Of a stretch of 64,000 nucleotides of DNA, positions 27,278 to 36,103 are shown one piece after another (the first letter of the stretch is position 1; each line of letters begins with the position of its first letter). The translations under genes were made by a program, and so were the position numbers. The notes beneath the pieces were generated by a model that ran no database searches, was not told the origin of the DNA, and was given only the letters and a program-made list of their open reading frames with translations. The stretch is from Caulobacter sp. (lineage in GTDB: Bacteria > Pseudomonadota > Alphaproteobacteria > Caulobacterales > Caulobacteraceae). The stretch spans positions 1 to 64,000 of the forward strand of contig JAUXMY010000003.1 of assembly GCA_030683005.1 (NCBI GenBank), read 5' to 3'.

Positions 27278-27708
27278 CCAGCGAGCGCGGCGGTTTCGGC
27301 GAGGGTCAGCACCTCGGTCTCGCCGAAACCGGCCGCCCGCAGCTTGCGGACAAGGCTGAGATCGGCGGTGACAAACGGCGCGTCCCGTTCGGCCGCCAGC
27401 GCGAGGTAGAAACAGTCGTAGGCGGGATGGTCGAGACGGCGAGCCAGTTCGAACGCCGGGCCAACGAGTCGCCGGATCGGCCACAGGCCGGTGGTTACGG
27501 TCTCAAGCGCGGCGAGCGCTGTGGCGACGCCATCGAGTCCGACCTGTCCTCGCCGGTACTTCTTCCAAAGGATGTTGGCGCATTCCGCGACAAGAAGATC
27601 GGGCGCTGCAGTCGCTCCGAGGTCGTGGACGAGAAGGGCAAGCGGCGTACCGGGCTCGTAGGTCACCCATTTGATGGCGACGCTGGCGTCCACCACCAGA
27701 GTGGTCAT
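27274..27708 (-). CDS. PIN-domain toxin (VapC/FitB-like)
   Basis: A 144-residue PIN-domain ribonuclease. The acidic metal-binding residues are visible: VVDASVAIKW (Asp 7), LVAECANIL (Glu near 42) and a C-terminal YDCFYLALA followed by FVTADLSLV (Asp near 97 and 115). Active VapC/FitB toxins cut RNA, often tRNA. Its start overlaps the stop of the preceding antitoxin gene by four bases, the usual toxin-second order. Confidence 0.9.
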   Translation of the reverse strand: MTTLVVDASVAIKWVTYEPGTPLALLVHDLGATAAPDLLVAECANILWKKYRRGQVGLDGVATALAALETVTTGLWPIRRLVGPAFELARRLDHPAYDCFYLALAAERDAPFVTADLSLVRKLRAAGFGETEVLTLAETAALAG

Positions 27709-27956
27709 CGCGCCTCGTCCCGACTCTCGCGCTGCAGCACTTCGGAGGGGGTTTGCGGCCTGCCCGCGCTCAGCGCCCGGGCACGTTCCGCCAGCGCCAG
27801 GAACGCTTCCCGCCGCTCCGCAACGGAGGGCGTTTGGAGAACTTCCTTCAAGATCGCCCGGTGTTCAGCCTCGACCGACCGGCCGTTGTGCGCGGCGCGA
27901 CTCTTCAGTTTCTCGACAAGGGTCGGGTCTAGATTGCGAACATGCAAACTGGCCAT
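27705..27956 (-). CDS. FitA-like ribbon-helix-helix antitoxin
   Basis: From ATG at 27956 an 83-residue protein. MASLHVRNLDPTLVEKLKSR and NGRSVEAEHRAILKEVL form the Arc/FitA-type ribbon-helix-helix that binds DNA and represses the operon; the C-terminal 35 residues should wrap the PIN toxin. A five-codon longer start exists. An imperfect palindrome ATACACGTAT (27955-27964) overlaps the start codon and may be the operator. Confidence 0.88.
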   Translation of the reverse strand: MASLHVRNLDPTLVEKLKSRAAHNGRSVEAEHRAILKEVLQTPSVAERREAFLALAERARALSAGRPQTPSEVLQRESRDEAR

Positions 27957-27987
27957 ACACGTATCCTTCACGGAAACGATAGCATTT

Positions 27988-29193
27988 TCAGCCTAGGGTC
28001 GCAATCCTTGCCGCCGCCAGCCGCGCCACGCCGGCGTCCAGCGTCTCGTCCCTTTTGGCGAAACACAACCGGATGAGGTTTGTCGGGGCGTCCTGCTCGT
28101 AGAAGGCCGAGACCGGAATGGCGGCGACGCCGTGGTCCTTGACCGCCCGCAGGCAGAAGGCCCGGTCCTCTTCAACGATGCCCGAGGCGGCCAGATCAAC
28201 GAGCAGGAAGTAGCTGCCGCTGGCCGGCAGGACCTTGAACCCGGCCGCCTCCAACCCGCGGGCCATCCGGTCGCGCGAGCGCTGCAGGTCGGCCGGCATG
28301 GTCTCGAACCAGTCATCGCAGTTGCGCAGTCCCCAGGCGTAGGCCGCCTGCAGGTTGGGCGCGGTCGTGAAGGTCAGGAACTGGTGCGCGCCGGCCAGCG
28401 CCTTCGTCAGCGCGGGCGCGGCGCAGAGGAAGCCGACCTTCCAGCCGGTCAGGGCGAACATCTTGCCCGCCGAGCCGATCTTCACGGTCCGCTCGCGCAT
28501 GCCGGGGAAGCTCATCATCGAGCGGAAGCGGCGGCCGTCGAACACGATCTGCTCCCAGACCTCGTCGCAGACGGCGATGGCGTCGTGGCGCACGCAGTAC
28601 TCCGCCAGCAGGGCCAGCTCCTCGTCGCCGAAGATCACCGCGGCCGGGTTGGCCGGGTTGTTCAGCACGACAAGACGGGTCCTCGGCGAGAACACGCCGT
28701 CGAGCATCTCCCGCGTGATCCGGAAGTGCGGCGGATCAAGCCGCGCCAGCCTCGGCGCTCCGCCGGCCCGGCGAACCATCGGCAGATAAGAGTCGTATAA
28801 TGGCTGGAAGAGCACGACCTCGTCGCCCGGCGAGATCAGGCTCAGGAAGGCCGCCGCCAGCGCCTCCGTCGCCCCCGACGTGATGGTGATCTCCTCGGCC
28901 GTCAGGTCCAGGCCCTGCCATTTCGCGTAGTGCTCGGCCACGGCCTGGCGCAGGTCGGGGAGGCCTCGCATCGGCGGGTACTGGTTGTAGCCCTCCACCG
29001 ACTCCAGCGCCGCGCGGCGACGCAGCGCTTCGGGGCCCGGCTCCTCGGGAAATCCCTGCCCCAGGTTGATCGCCCCGGTGTCGCGGGCCAGGCCGCTCAT
29101 CACCTCGAAGATCGTCGTCGGCAGGTCGGCGTAGACGGGGTGAACCAAGGCTAGGGCCTCCTTGCGCGAAACGGCCGCGCTTTGCACAGTCAT
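27988..29193 (-). CDS. PLP-dependent class I/II aminotransferase
   Basis: A 401-residue fold-type I enzyme. Features are INLGQGFPEEPGP near residue 45, TSGATEALAAAF near 107, CDEVWEQIVFDG near 205 and the PLP lysine in SAGKMFALTGWK near 245. The pattern is that of the methionine/kynurenine aminotransferase group (YbdL/KAT-like); the exact substrate is uncertain. The ATG at 29193 gives the normal length. The divergent GNAT gene starts only three bases away, so each promoter must lie within the other gene or be shared. Confidence 0.9.
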   Translation of the reverse strand: MTVQSAAVSRKEALALVHPVYADLPTTIFEVMSGLARDTGAINLGQGFPEEPGPEALRRRAALESVEGYNQYPPMRGLPDLRQAVAEHYAKWQGLDLTAEEITITSGATEALAAAFLSLISPGDEVVLFQPLYDSYLPMVRRAGGAPRLARLDPPHFRITREMLDGVFSPRTRLVVLNNPANPAAVIFGDEELALLAEYCVRHDAIAVCDEVWEQIVFDGRRFRSMMSFPGMRERTVKIGSAGKMFALTGWKVGFLCAAPALTKALAGAHQFLTFTTAPNLQAAYAWGLRNCDDWFETMPADLQRSRDRMARGLEAAGFKVLPASGSYFLLVDLAASGIVEEDRAFCLRAVKDHGVAAIPVSAFYEQDAPTNLIRLCFAKRDETLDAGVARLAAARIATLG

Positions 29194-29196
29194 GCC

Positions 29197-29661
29197 ATGC
29201 GCATCGTCGATTTCGAACCCCGTCACGCGGCCGCCTGGAAGGCGCTGAACGAAGCCTGGATCAGCCGGCATTTCGCCCTCGAACCGGCGGATGAGGCGGT
29301 GCTCGGTGATCCGGTGGGCAAGGTGCTGGCCCCCGGGGGCCATATCTTCATGGCGGAGGGGCCGGACGGAGAGTCGGTCGGCTGTGTTGGCCTGAAGGCG
29401 ATGGACGACGGCGGCTTCGAGGTCGTGAAGATGACGGTCGCCGAGACCGCCCGGGGAACCGGCCTTGGCCGGAAGCTGATACAGGCCTGTATCGACCGGG
29501 CGAGGGCGCGCCGCGCGCCGCGCCTCTACCTTGAGACCAATGGAGCGCTGGGGCCGGCGCTGGGCCTCTACCGGGCCATGGGGTTCGTCGACCTCCCGCC
29601 TCGCGATAGCGACTACCGTCGCTGCGACATCTGGATGGAGCTGGTCTTCACCGACGACTAG
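29197..29661 (+). CDS. GNAT family N-acetyltransferase
   Basis: A 154-residue acetyltransferase starting MRIVDFEPRHAAAW. The acetyl-CoA loop ETARGTGLGRKLI near residue 90 (Q/RxxGxG/A motif) and the C-terminal LYRAMGFVDLP are characteristic. The substrate is unknown; similarity in layout is to small-molecule or amino-group acetyltransferases. It is divergent from the aminotransferase with a three-base gap. Confidence 0.9.
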   Translation: MRIVDFEPRHAAAWKALNEAWISRHFALEPADEAVLGDPVGKVLAPGGHIFMAEGPDGESVGCVGLKAMDDGGFEVVKMTVAETARGTGLGRKLIQACIDRARARRAPRLYLETNGALGPALGLYRAMGFVDLPPRDSDYRRCDIWMELVFTDD

Positions 29662-29791
29662 AGGGGGTATTGCACGGCCGTTTGCGGCGAGGGGCGGTAC
29701 GGTCAAATTGTCGCCGGAACGCGAGGCGGGGGTTGCATTGCGACGGACTCTTCGGTTTTAAGCGGCGTCCTCCGATTTGCTGAAAGACTCG

Positions 29792-30166
29792 ATGAAAGAC
29801 CCGTTGCGCACGGGCTTTGCTGAACGCCAGAAGGCGGCGGCCGAAGCCAAGAAGGCCCTGCTGGCCAAGTTCAAACCCAAACCCACCGTCACCGCGTCCA
29901 CCTTCATTTCCCGCGAAGAACGGCTCGCCGCCGAGCGCGAAGCGGTGCGTCTGGCGCGCGAGCAAGCCAGGGAAGAGGCGCGGCTGGCGGCCGAGGCCAA
30001 GGCCGAAGCCGACCGGATCGCGGCCGCCAAGGCGGCCGAGGAAGCGCGGCTCGCCCTGCTCAACAACGAGGAAGCCCAACTGGCCCTCAAGCGCGAAGAG
30101 CGCAAGGCCCGCAAGGCCGAAGCCAAGGCCGAGGCCCGCGCCAAGCGTGAAGCCAAGCGCCGCTGA
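29792..30166 (+). CDS. DUF6481-like, highly charged helical protein
   Basis: A 124-residue protein beginning [31 protein letters not shown], matching the small alphaproteobacterial family DUF6481 as I recall it. Residues 45-124 are a long lysine/arginine/glutamate/alanine helix, almost certainly a coiled coil. The composition suggests RNA or nucleoid binding, unproven. A TTG start five codons upstream is possible. Confidence 0.75.
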   Translation: MKDPLRTGFAERQKAAAEAKKALLAKFKPKPTVTASTFISREERLAAEREAVRLAREQAREEARLAAEAKAEADRIAAAKAAEEARLALLNNEEAQLALKREERKARKAEAKAEARAKREAKRR

Positions 30167-30243
30167 CCCTCCGTTTCGGGCTCCCGCCGCAAACACTAAA
30201 GCGACGGTTGCAATCCACACCGTGCGGCTCCACGCTACCGCCC

Positions 30244-31986
30244 GTGAGTGAAGCGTTCGCCCTGGGAAACACCGGCGCCCGGCGCCCCTGGACCGAGGTC
30301 ATCGCGCTGCGGCGGCGAGGCCTCTGGCCCGGACTTGTTCTGACGACCGTGGCGGCGCTGGGCGGCTGGGTCTGGCTCGGTCCCGGGTTCGCTGCGACAT
30401 GGGCCGCCGTCGCCTTCGGACAGATGGCGTTCAACCGGGTGCTGTACTGGCGCTGGATCGAACGGCACGGGTCCGGACGCGCAATGGAGTGGACCTTCGC
30501 GGGGGCCACCTTCGTCTTCACGATCACCTACTGCGCCCTGCCCTTCGGCCTGACCACGCTGGCGGATCGGACGACCGCCGAACTGGCGGGCGTCGCCATG
30601 CTGGCGGCCATCGCGCTGAGCGCCACGACGGAGTTCGTCATCTCCCGCAGGATCGGCCTGGCCTCCCTGGCCGGCATCTTCGCGACCTGCATGGCGATCA
30701 CCGTGTGGCGGGCGGCGGACGAGCCGATCGCCAATCGTCTGTTTGCGATCCTTGCCGTGACCGGCTTTTTCGCCGGACTGATCCAGTATGCGATCAACCG
30801 GGTTCGGGCCGACGAGCAGCTGCGCCGCGCGCTGGCCCAGGCCGAGGCCGCCAATATCGCCAAGGGCGCCTTCCTGGCGACCATGAGCCATGAGATCCGC
30901 ACGCCCCTGAACGGCGTCCTCGGCATGGCCTAGGCAATGGCGGCCGATGAGCTTACCGGCCGTCAGCGCGAGCGGCTGATGATCATCCACGAGGCCGGGG
31001 CGACCCTGACCACGGTGCTCAACGACGTTCTCGACTTCTCGAAGATCGAGGCAGGCAAGCTGGACCTGGTGTCGGTGGAGTTCGACCTGGCCGGATGCCT
31101 GCGCGCCGCCGCCGAGCCGTTCGGCGTGCTGGCGGCGGACAAGGGGCTGGCGTTCACCGTCGACCTGTCGCCCGAGACGGCCGGACGCTTTCGCGGCGAT
31201 CCGGTCCGGGTGCGGCAGATCGTCGGCAACCTGCTGTCGAACGCGGTGAAATTCACCGAGACCGGCGGGGTCTCGCTGAGGGCCGTCTGGCGTGACGGAG
31301 CGGCACGCATCGTGGTGGAGGACACCGGTCCGGGTCTGCCGCCGGACCAGATCGACCGGCTGTTCAGCCGGTTCAGCCAGCTGGACGCCTCGACGACGCG
31401 CCGCCATGGCGGGACCGGGCTTGGCCTGTCGATCTCCCGCGACCTCAGCCGGCTGATGGGCGGCGACATCCTGGCGCTCAGCGAGCCCGGCCAGGGGGCG
31501 ACGTTCACCGTGATCCTGCCGGTCGAGCGGCTGGGAGACGCCCTGCCCGCACCCGCCGCCGAAGCTGGCGATGACGCCGTCGAGCACCGTGGCTTGCGGG
31601 TGCTGGCGGCCGAGGACAACCGCGTCAACCAGATCGTACTCGAGACCCTGCTGGCGCAGGTCGGCATCACCCCCGTCGTCACGGCCGACGGCGCCCAGGC
31701 GGTTCAGGCCTGGGCCGACGGGGACTGGGATCTCATCCTGATGGACGTTCACATGCCGGTGCTGGATGGGGTCGGCGCGGTGCGCGAGATCCGGGCGCGG
31801 GAGGCGGCGAGCGGGCGGCGGCGAACGCCGATCATCGCCCTGACCGCCAACGCCATGACCCACCAGATCGACGAGCTGCTGGCCTGCGGCATGGACCTGC
31901 ACGTCGCCAAGCCGATCGACGCGGCGACCCTGTTCCGGGCCATCGAGATCGCGCTGGAGATGGCCGAGGCGGCCGAGCCGCGTTAG
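30244..31986 (+). pseudogene. Hybrid histidine kinase interrupted by an in-frame amber codon
   Basis: One reading frame encodes a membrane sensor (about six helices, residues 18-205), a HisKA domain with [16 protein letters not shown], an ATPase domain (VRQIVGNLLSNAVKFTE, DTGPGL, GTGLGLSI) and a receiver (AAEDNRVNQ, LILMDVHMPV, ALTANAM...KPID). A TAG codon at 30931-30933 cuts it 11 residues after the phosphorylation histidine. Aligned to the intact kinase at 61239-63137, the stop falls where that protein has glutamine, so CAG to TAG explains it. An ATG two codons later (30937) could restart translation of the remainder. It is either a recent pseudogene, a base error, or amber-suppressed. The start is GTG at 30244 or a codon slightly upstream. 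Confidence 0.85.
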
Positions 31987-31995
31987 GCGAGGTCC

Positions 31996-32391
31996 ATGAC
32001 CTCGCCCGCCGACGCCATCCGCGCCCGCCGCAAGCTGACCAACCGGCTGATCGCCGCCCATGACGCGGCGCGGCTGCGGCCGTTCCTGCACGCCGACGCG
32101 ACGATGATCACCGGCGACGGCAGCCTGATCGTCGGCGCGGCGGCCATCGTCCAGGCCTTCGCCGGCCAGTTCGCCGATCCGGCCTTCGTCCATTATGTGC
32201 GAACCTCCACGGAGGTGGAGATCGACCATGACGGCGCGCGGGCCGCCGAGTCCGGCCGCTGGACCGCGTTGTGGCGCGGGGCCGGCGGCGAGACCGCCAT
32301 GGCCGGAACCTATCTCGCCGTCTGGCGGAAGGTCTCCGGCCAATGGGTGATCGAGAGCGAGCTCTACGTCACCCTGGAGCAATCACCCTAG
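31996..32391 (+). CDS. NTF2-like / DUF4440-type protein
   Basis: A 131-residue protein with the cone-shaped NTF2-like pattern: AHDAARLRPFLHADATMITGDGS, then GRWTALWRGAGGETAMAGTYLAVWRKVSGQWVIESELY. Many relatives are of unknown function or are small isomerase-like proteins; I cannot assign a substrate. It follows the broken kinase by nine bases and ends in a four-base overlap with the convergent helicase gene. Confidence 0.8.
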   Translation: MTSPADAIRARRKLTNRLIAAHDAARLRPFLHADATMITGDGSLIVGAAAIVQAFAGQFADPAFVHYVRTSTEVEIDHDGARAAESGRWTALWRGAGGETAMAGTYLAVWRKVSGQWVIESELYVTLEQSP

Positions 32392-34727
32392 GGGCGCGGC
32401 TTGCCCTTGAAGGGCTTCTTGGGACCGCCGGGGCCGGCCGGCTTGAACGGCTTGGAGCCGCCGCGGCCGTCGGCCGCCTTGGGGCCCTTGAAGGCGCCGC
32501 CCTTGAACTCGCCGCCGGGCTTGAAGGCGCCGCCGGTCGCGCGCGGCTTGCGGAAGGGCTTTTCAGGCGCGGGCGTGGCGGGGTTGTAGGGCACCGACTC
32601 GCGGGCGCCGGAATCACGCGGCGCGCGGGCCGGGGCGCCGGCGGGACGGGGATCGTCACGGGGCGGACGCGGCTTCCACTCGGGCTTTTCAGCATAGGCG
32701 GGCTTGTCGGCGCGGGCGGCGGGAGCCGGACGCTCGGTGCGCGGGGCGGAGCGCTCGGGCTTGTCCTTCCAGGCCGGACGGGCGGCGCCCTCGGCGCGGG
32801 GGGCGGCGGGACGCTCGGCGCGGGCCGGCTTGTCCTTCCACTCCGGACGGGCCGGACGGTCAGCACTGTCGGCGCGGGGAGCCAGACGCGGCGCCTTGTC
32901 CTTCCACTCCGGCCGCGCGGGACGGTCGGCGCCGGCGTCAGCGCGCGGGGCCTTGTCCTTCCAGGCCGGGCGCTCGGTGCGCTGCGGACGGTCGCCGCGA
33001 TCGGGACGCTCGGCGCGGTCGCCGTAGCCGGCGGCGCGCGGCTTGCGCGGCGCGAAGTCCTTGGAGGTCGGGGCGGTGCTGGGCTCGACCCGCACATCCT
33101 TGTCCGGATGGGCGAGAACCTGCTCCATGAACTTGCCCGACATCTCCTCGGAGATCTGGAACTTGGTCTCGTTGTCGAAGATGCGGATCTGGCCGATGTC
33201 CTTCTTGGTCACCACGCCGATCCGGCAGATCAGCGGTAGCAGCCACTTGGGGTCGGCGTTCTTGGCCCGGCCGATCGACAGCTTGAACCAGGTGGCGTCG
33301 GCGAACTCGGTGTGGTCGCGCGGGCCGCGATCCTCGAAGGAGTTCTGCAGGCCGCCCCGGTCGCTGTCGCTGTCGCGGGCGATGCGCGGCTTGGCGCCGT
33401 GTTCCTTGAACGGGCCGCCGTCGTAGAGCTCTTCCGGCTCCGGCAGGCGGGCGCGGTACATGCGCAGCAGGGCCACGGCGATGGCCTCGGCCGGGCTCTG
33501 GTCCATGAGGATGCGGGCGAGGCCGAGGTCTTCCTCGGTCGCCGGCTCGGTCAGGGTCGGGTCTTCCAGCATGCGGCGCTGGTCGCCGGCGCGGATCTCA
33601 TCGGCGCTGGGCGGGCCGACCCATTCGGCCTCGATGCTGGCCGAGGCCAGCAGCGATTCGGCCTTGCGGCGGCGGGTGTAGGGGACCAGCAGCACCGAGG
33701 TGCCCTTCTTGCCCGCGCGGCCGGTGCGGCCCGAGCGGTGCAGCAGGGTGGCCTTGTTGACCGGCAGGTCGGCGTGGATGACCAGGCCCAGGTCCGGCAG
33801 GTCGAGGCCGCGGGCGGCGACGTCGGTGGCGACACAGACGCGGGCGCGGCGATCCCGCAGCGCCTGCAGCGCGTCGTTGCGCTCCCGCTGGCCCATCTCG
33901 CCCGACAGGCCGACGACCTCGAAGCCGCGCTCGCGCAGGCTGGCGTACAGGTGGCGCACCGCGTCGCGGGTCGAGCAGAACACCAGCGCCCCGCCGGCGT
34001 GATAGTGGCGCAGCACGTTGACGACGGCGTGCTCGATCTCGTTCGGGGCCACGCGGATGGCCTTGTACTCGATGTCGCCGTGCGGCTCGTTGCGGGTGGT
34101 GGTGTCGATGCGCACCGCGTCGCGCTGGTAGGTCTGGGCCAGGCGGGCGATGTCCTTGGCGATGGTCGCCGAGAACAGCAGGGTGCGGCGCTCGGCCGGG
34201 GTGGTCTCGAGGATGAACTCCAGGTCCTCGCGGAAGCCCAGGTCCAGCATCTCGTCGGCCTCGTCGAGCACCGCGACCTTCAGGGCCGAGACGTCGAGAT
34301 AGCCGCGCTCCAGGTGGTCGCGCAGGCGGCCGGGGGTGCCGACCACGATGTGGCAGCCGTTCGCCAGCAGGCGCTGCTCGCGCCGGGCGTCCATGCCGCC
34401 GACGCAGGTGACGATGCGGCCGCCGGCTTCCTTGTAGAGCCATTCCAGCTCGCGGCTGACCTGCAGGGCCAGCTCGCGGGTCGGGGCGATGATCAGCGCC
34501 ATCGGGGCGCCGCTGACGCCGCCCAGGTACTGTTCCTCGCCCAGCAGGGTCGTGGCCATGGCCACGCCGAAGGCGACGGTCTTGCCCGAGCCGGTCTGGG
34601 CCGAGACCAGCAGGTCGCGGTCGACGGCATGCTCCTCGAGCACGGCGAGCTGAACGGGGGTCGGGTCGGCATAGCCTTGCGCGGCAAGGGCCCGCTCGAT
34701 GGCGGGATTGAGAGGCGGAAACGCCAT
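32388..34727 (-). CDS. DEAD-box RNA helicase with DbpA-type domain and repetitive tail
   Basis: A 779-residue helicase from ATG at 34727. Core motifs are the Q-motif region GYADPTPVQ, AQTGSGKT (43-50), PTRELALQ, VLDEADEML, SAT and HRSGRTGRAGKKG. A DbpA/CsdA-type RNA-binding domain follows (about 480-560, IGVVTKKDIGQIRIFDNETK). The last about 210 residues are disordered: some six RPxWKDK units rich in arginine, proline and aspartate, then glycine/lysine/phenylalanine repeats. Such proteins unwind RNA in ribosome assembly, RNA decay and cold adaptation; the tail probably binds RNA and may drive condensation. A longer upstream frame is non-coding in character. Confidence 0.93.
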   Translation of the reverse strand: MAFPPLNPAIERALAAQGYADPTPVQLAVLEEHAVDRDLLVSAQTGSGKTVAFGVAMATTLLGEEQYLGGVSGAPMALIIAPTRELALQVSRELEWLYKEAGGRIVTCVGGMDARREQRLLANGCHIVVGTPGRLRDHLERGYLDVSALKVAVLDEADEMLDLGFREDLEFILETTPAERRTLLFSATIAKDIARLAQTYQRDAVRIDTTTRNEPHGDIEYKAIRVAPNEIEHAVVNVLRHYHAGGALVFCSTRDAVRHLYASLRERGFEVVGLSGEMGQRERNDALQALRDRRARVCVATDVAARGLDLPDLGLVIHADLPVNKATLLHRSGRTGRAGKKGTSVLLVPYTRRRKAESLLASASIEAEWVGPPSADEIRAGDQRRMLEDPTLTEPATEEDLGLARILMDQSPAEAIAVALLRMYRARLPEPEELYDGGPFKEHGAKPRIARDSDSDRGGLQNSFEDRGPRDHTEFADATWFKLSIGRAKNADPKWLLPLICRIGVVTKKDIGQIRIFDNETKFQISEEMSGKFMEQVLAHPDKDVRVEPSTAPTSKDFAPRKPRAAGYGDRAERPDRGDRPQRTERPAWKDKAPRADAGADRPARPEWKDKAPRLAPRADSADRPARPEWKDKPARAERPAAPRAEGAARPAWKDKPERSAPRTERPAPAARADKPAYAEKPEWKPRPPRDDPRPAGAPARAPRDSGARESVPYNPATPAPEKPFRKPRATGGAFKPGGEFKGGAFKGPKAADGRGGSKPFKPAGPGGPKKPFKGKPRP

Positions 34728-34865
34728 TTTTGGATAGTTCCTGACAGGGGCGAAAACGCGTTCGGCGCCCGGTCTGCTCGCGTTGGCGAGGGCGTGTATC
34801 AGCGCTTCTGAGGTAGTGGAGGCGCGCCTATACAGGCAAACCTGTGGAAAAGCCAGCGTTGCGGC

Positions 34866-34944
34866 GGAAAGTAGGGACACACACCACTTTCCACGGATGC
34901 TGTGGACGCTGCGGTCCGGAAAGTGGTGTGTGTCCCTACTTTCC
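34866..34944. repeat. Perfect 27-base inverted repeat (REP-like palindrome)
   Basis: Arms 34866-34892 and 34918-34944 are exact reverse complements (core AGTAGGGACACACACCACTT), enclosing 25 bases. The GGGACACACACC end resembles the heads of REP elements moved by RAYT-type transposases. No such transposase is in the window. It is the first of four GGGACA-ended palindromes between 34.9 and 37.9 kb. Confidence 0.85.
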
Positions 34945-34978
34945 TGACGTCCCCAGTGTCTCGCGCGCGCTTTCATCG

Positions 34979-35252
34979 ACGCTGAAGCGGCCGCTTCACG
35001 GTCGGCGATGAGGGGATGAACGGGCGGCCAGGACGGCGCGAGCGCCCGCGCGGCGCCGCCCCCGCCCGGGCGGCGCGTCGGCCCGGGCCTTGCGGCGCGG
35101 GGATTTGAAGAGCGGTCAGGCCGGTCCATCCCCCATTGTGCGCCCGTTCCGGGCCGGGGGGATGGAAAGCGCCGGCCGGGCGGGCGCGGAAGGGGCCGAT
35201 TGGGGCGGAATGTCTCGCTTTGTCTCCGGAGTATAGGTCTCGGGAGTCTCGC
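34979..35252 (+). repeat. Dispersed intergenic repeat A, copy 3
   Basis: Begins CGACGCTGAAGCGG (34979), contains ATTGTGCGCCCGTTCC (about 35136) and ends in the tail 35206-35252. The head (14 bases) is identical to copy 2 and the tail differs at three of 47 positions. The stretch 34728-35779 contains no convincing gene, only this repeat, palindromes and a hairpin element. Confidence 0.75.
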
Positions 35253-35330
35253 ATTTTCGGGACGGACGGAGCGGCTTCGCCGCCTTCGCCCATCCTCTCC
35301 GGAGCGAGGCCGGAGGGGCCGGCGCCGGAC

Positions 35331-35407
35331 GGGGACATGTACCGTCTTCGGTACGTGTCCCCTGCAGCTTCAAGCGGCCGGGGACACGCACTGAAGTGCA
35401 TGTCCCC
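35331..35407. repeat. Two GGGGACA-ended palindromes in tandem
   Basis: 35331-35362 has arms GGGGACATGTACCG / CGGTACGTGTCCCC around TCTT. 35380-35407 has arms GGGGACACGCAC / GTGCATGTCCCC around TGAA. Each arm pair has one mismatch, which would be a G-U pair in RNA. They share the GGGGACA end with the elements at 34866-34944 and 37876-37902. Confidence 0.75.
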
Positions 35408-35496
35408 GAGCGGGGAGGACTGCCGCGCCCCTTCCTTCAGGAAGGGAGCAACCCTTCGATCTCATGCAGGCCAGCGTGCCGGACGATCCGGGTTGG

Positions 35497-35547
35497 TCAA
35501 GGGTGGCCCTCCGGGCCATCGCCTCCGGCGACGCGAAGCGCCCTTGA
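35497..35547. repeat. Dispersed hairpin repeat C, copy 2
   Basis: TCAAGGG (35497-35503) pairs with CCCTTGA (35541-35547) around GGCCCTCCGGGCC. It shares word order (TGGTCAAGG, GGCCCT-CGGGCC, GCGAAGC, CCTTGAG) with the element at 18040-18092. Confidence 0.55.
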
Positions 35548-35757
35548 GTTGAGGCGCGACGGCGCGCCCTCGCGCGCCGTATGCGGCGGCCACTGGCCGA
35601 CGCCGCGCCGAAACCGGATCGCCCGGCGATCGTCTCGGCAAGAGATGAAGGGGATGGTGTGGGGCGATACCCGAAACACTACCTTTGGTGGCGTCGTTCA
35701 CCTATGATCGCCGAATAGCTGCGCGAACAGATGCCGCACCCTCCCGACTTGATAAAT

Positions 35758-35770
35758 AACCTTCAAGGTG
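35758..35770. promoter_or_regulatory. MqsA-type operator upstream of mqsR
   Basis: AACCT-TCA-AGGTG lies immediately before the mqsR start, matching the AACCT-N(2-4)-AGGTT palindrome bound by E. coli MqsA at four-fifths of the right half and all of the left half. It fits autoregulation of the toxin-antitoxin operon. Confidence 0.65.
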
Positions 35771-35779
35771 TATCTTGGC

Positions 35780-36103
35780 ATGGCGATCAAGCGGAAGCCG
35801 CACCACCCCCTGTCAGCGGTCCAGGCGAAGTTCGCACAGGTGGAAACGCTGGAGATCACCCGCATCGCCGTCGAGAACGCCCGGGCTCTGGGCTATGCGC
35901 TGGAGGATATCGTCGAGGCGGTGCAGGCGCTGGAACCCGGCGACTTCATCAAGTCGGAGACGGCGCACAGCCCGCCCAACCCGAAGGTCTGGCACGACAC
36001 CTACACACTGCCGTGGGACGGGCGGCGTCTGTATCTGAAGTTCGCGGGCGAAACGCTGATCGACGTCACGCTCACCTCGTTCAAGGAACTCCGCAGTGAC
36101 TGA
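35780..36103 (+). CDS. mqsR: MqsR-family toxin
   Basis: A 107-residue protein with MqsR features: PHHPLSAVQAKFAQV near the start, LEPGDFIKSETAH and WHDTYTLPWDGRRLYLKF, ending TLTSFKELRS. E. coli MqsR is a RelE-fold endoribonuclease that cuts mRNA at GCU/GCA. The order (toxin first, then antitoxin, eight-base overlap) matches mqsRA. I use ATG at 35780; a GTG four codons upstream falls inside the operator. Confidence 0.85.
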   Translation: MAIKRKPHHPLSAVQAKFAQVETLEITRIAVENARALGYALEDIVEAVQALEPGDFIKSETAHSPPNPKVWHDTYTLPWDGRRLYLKFAGETLIDVTLTSFKELRSD

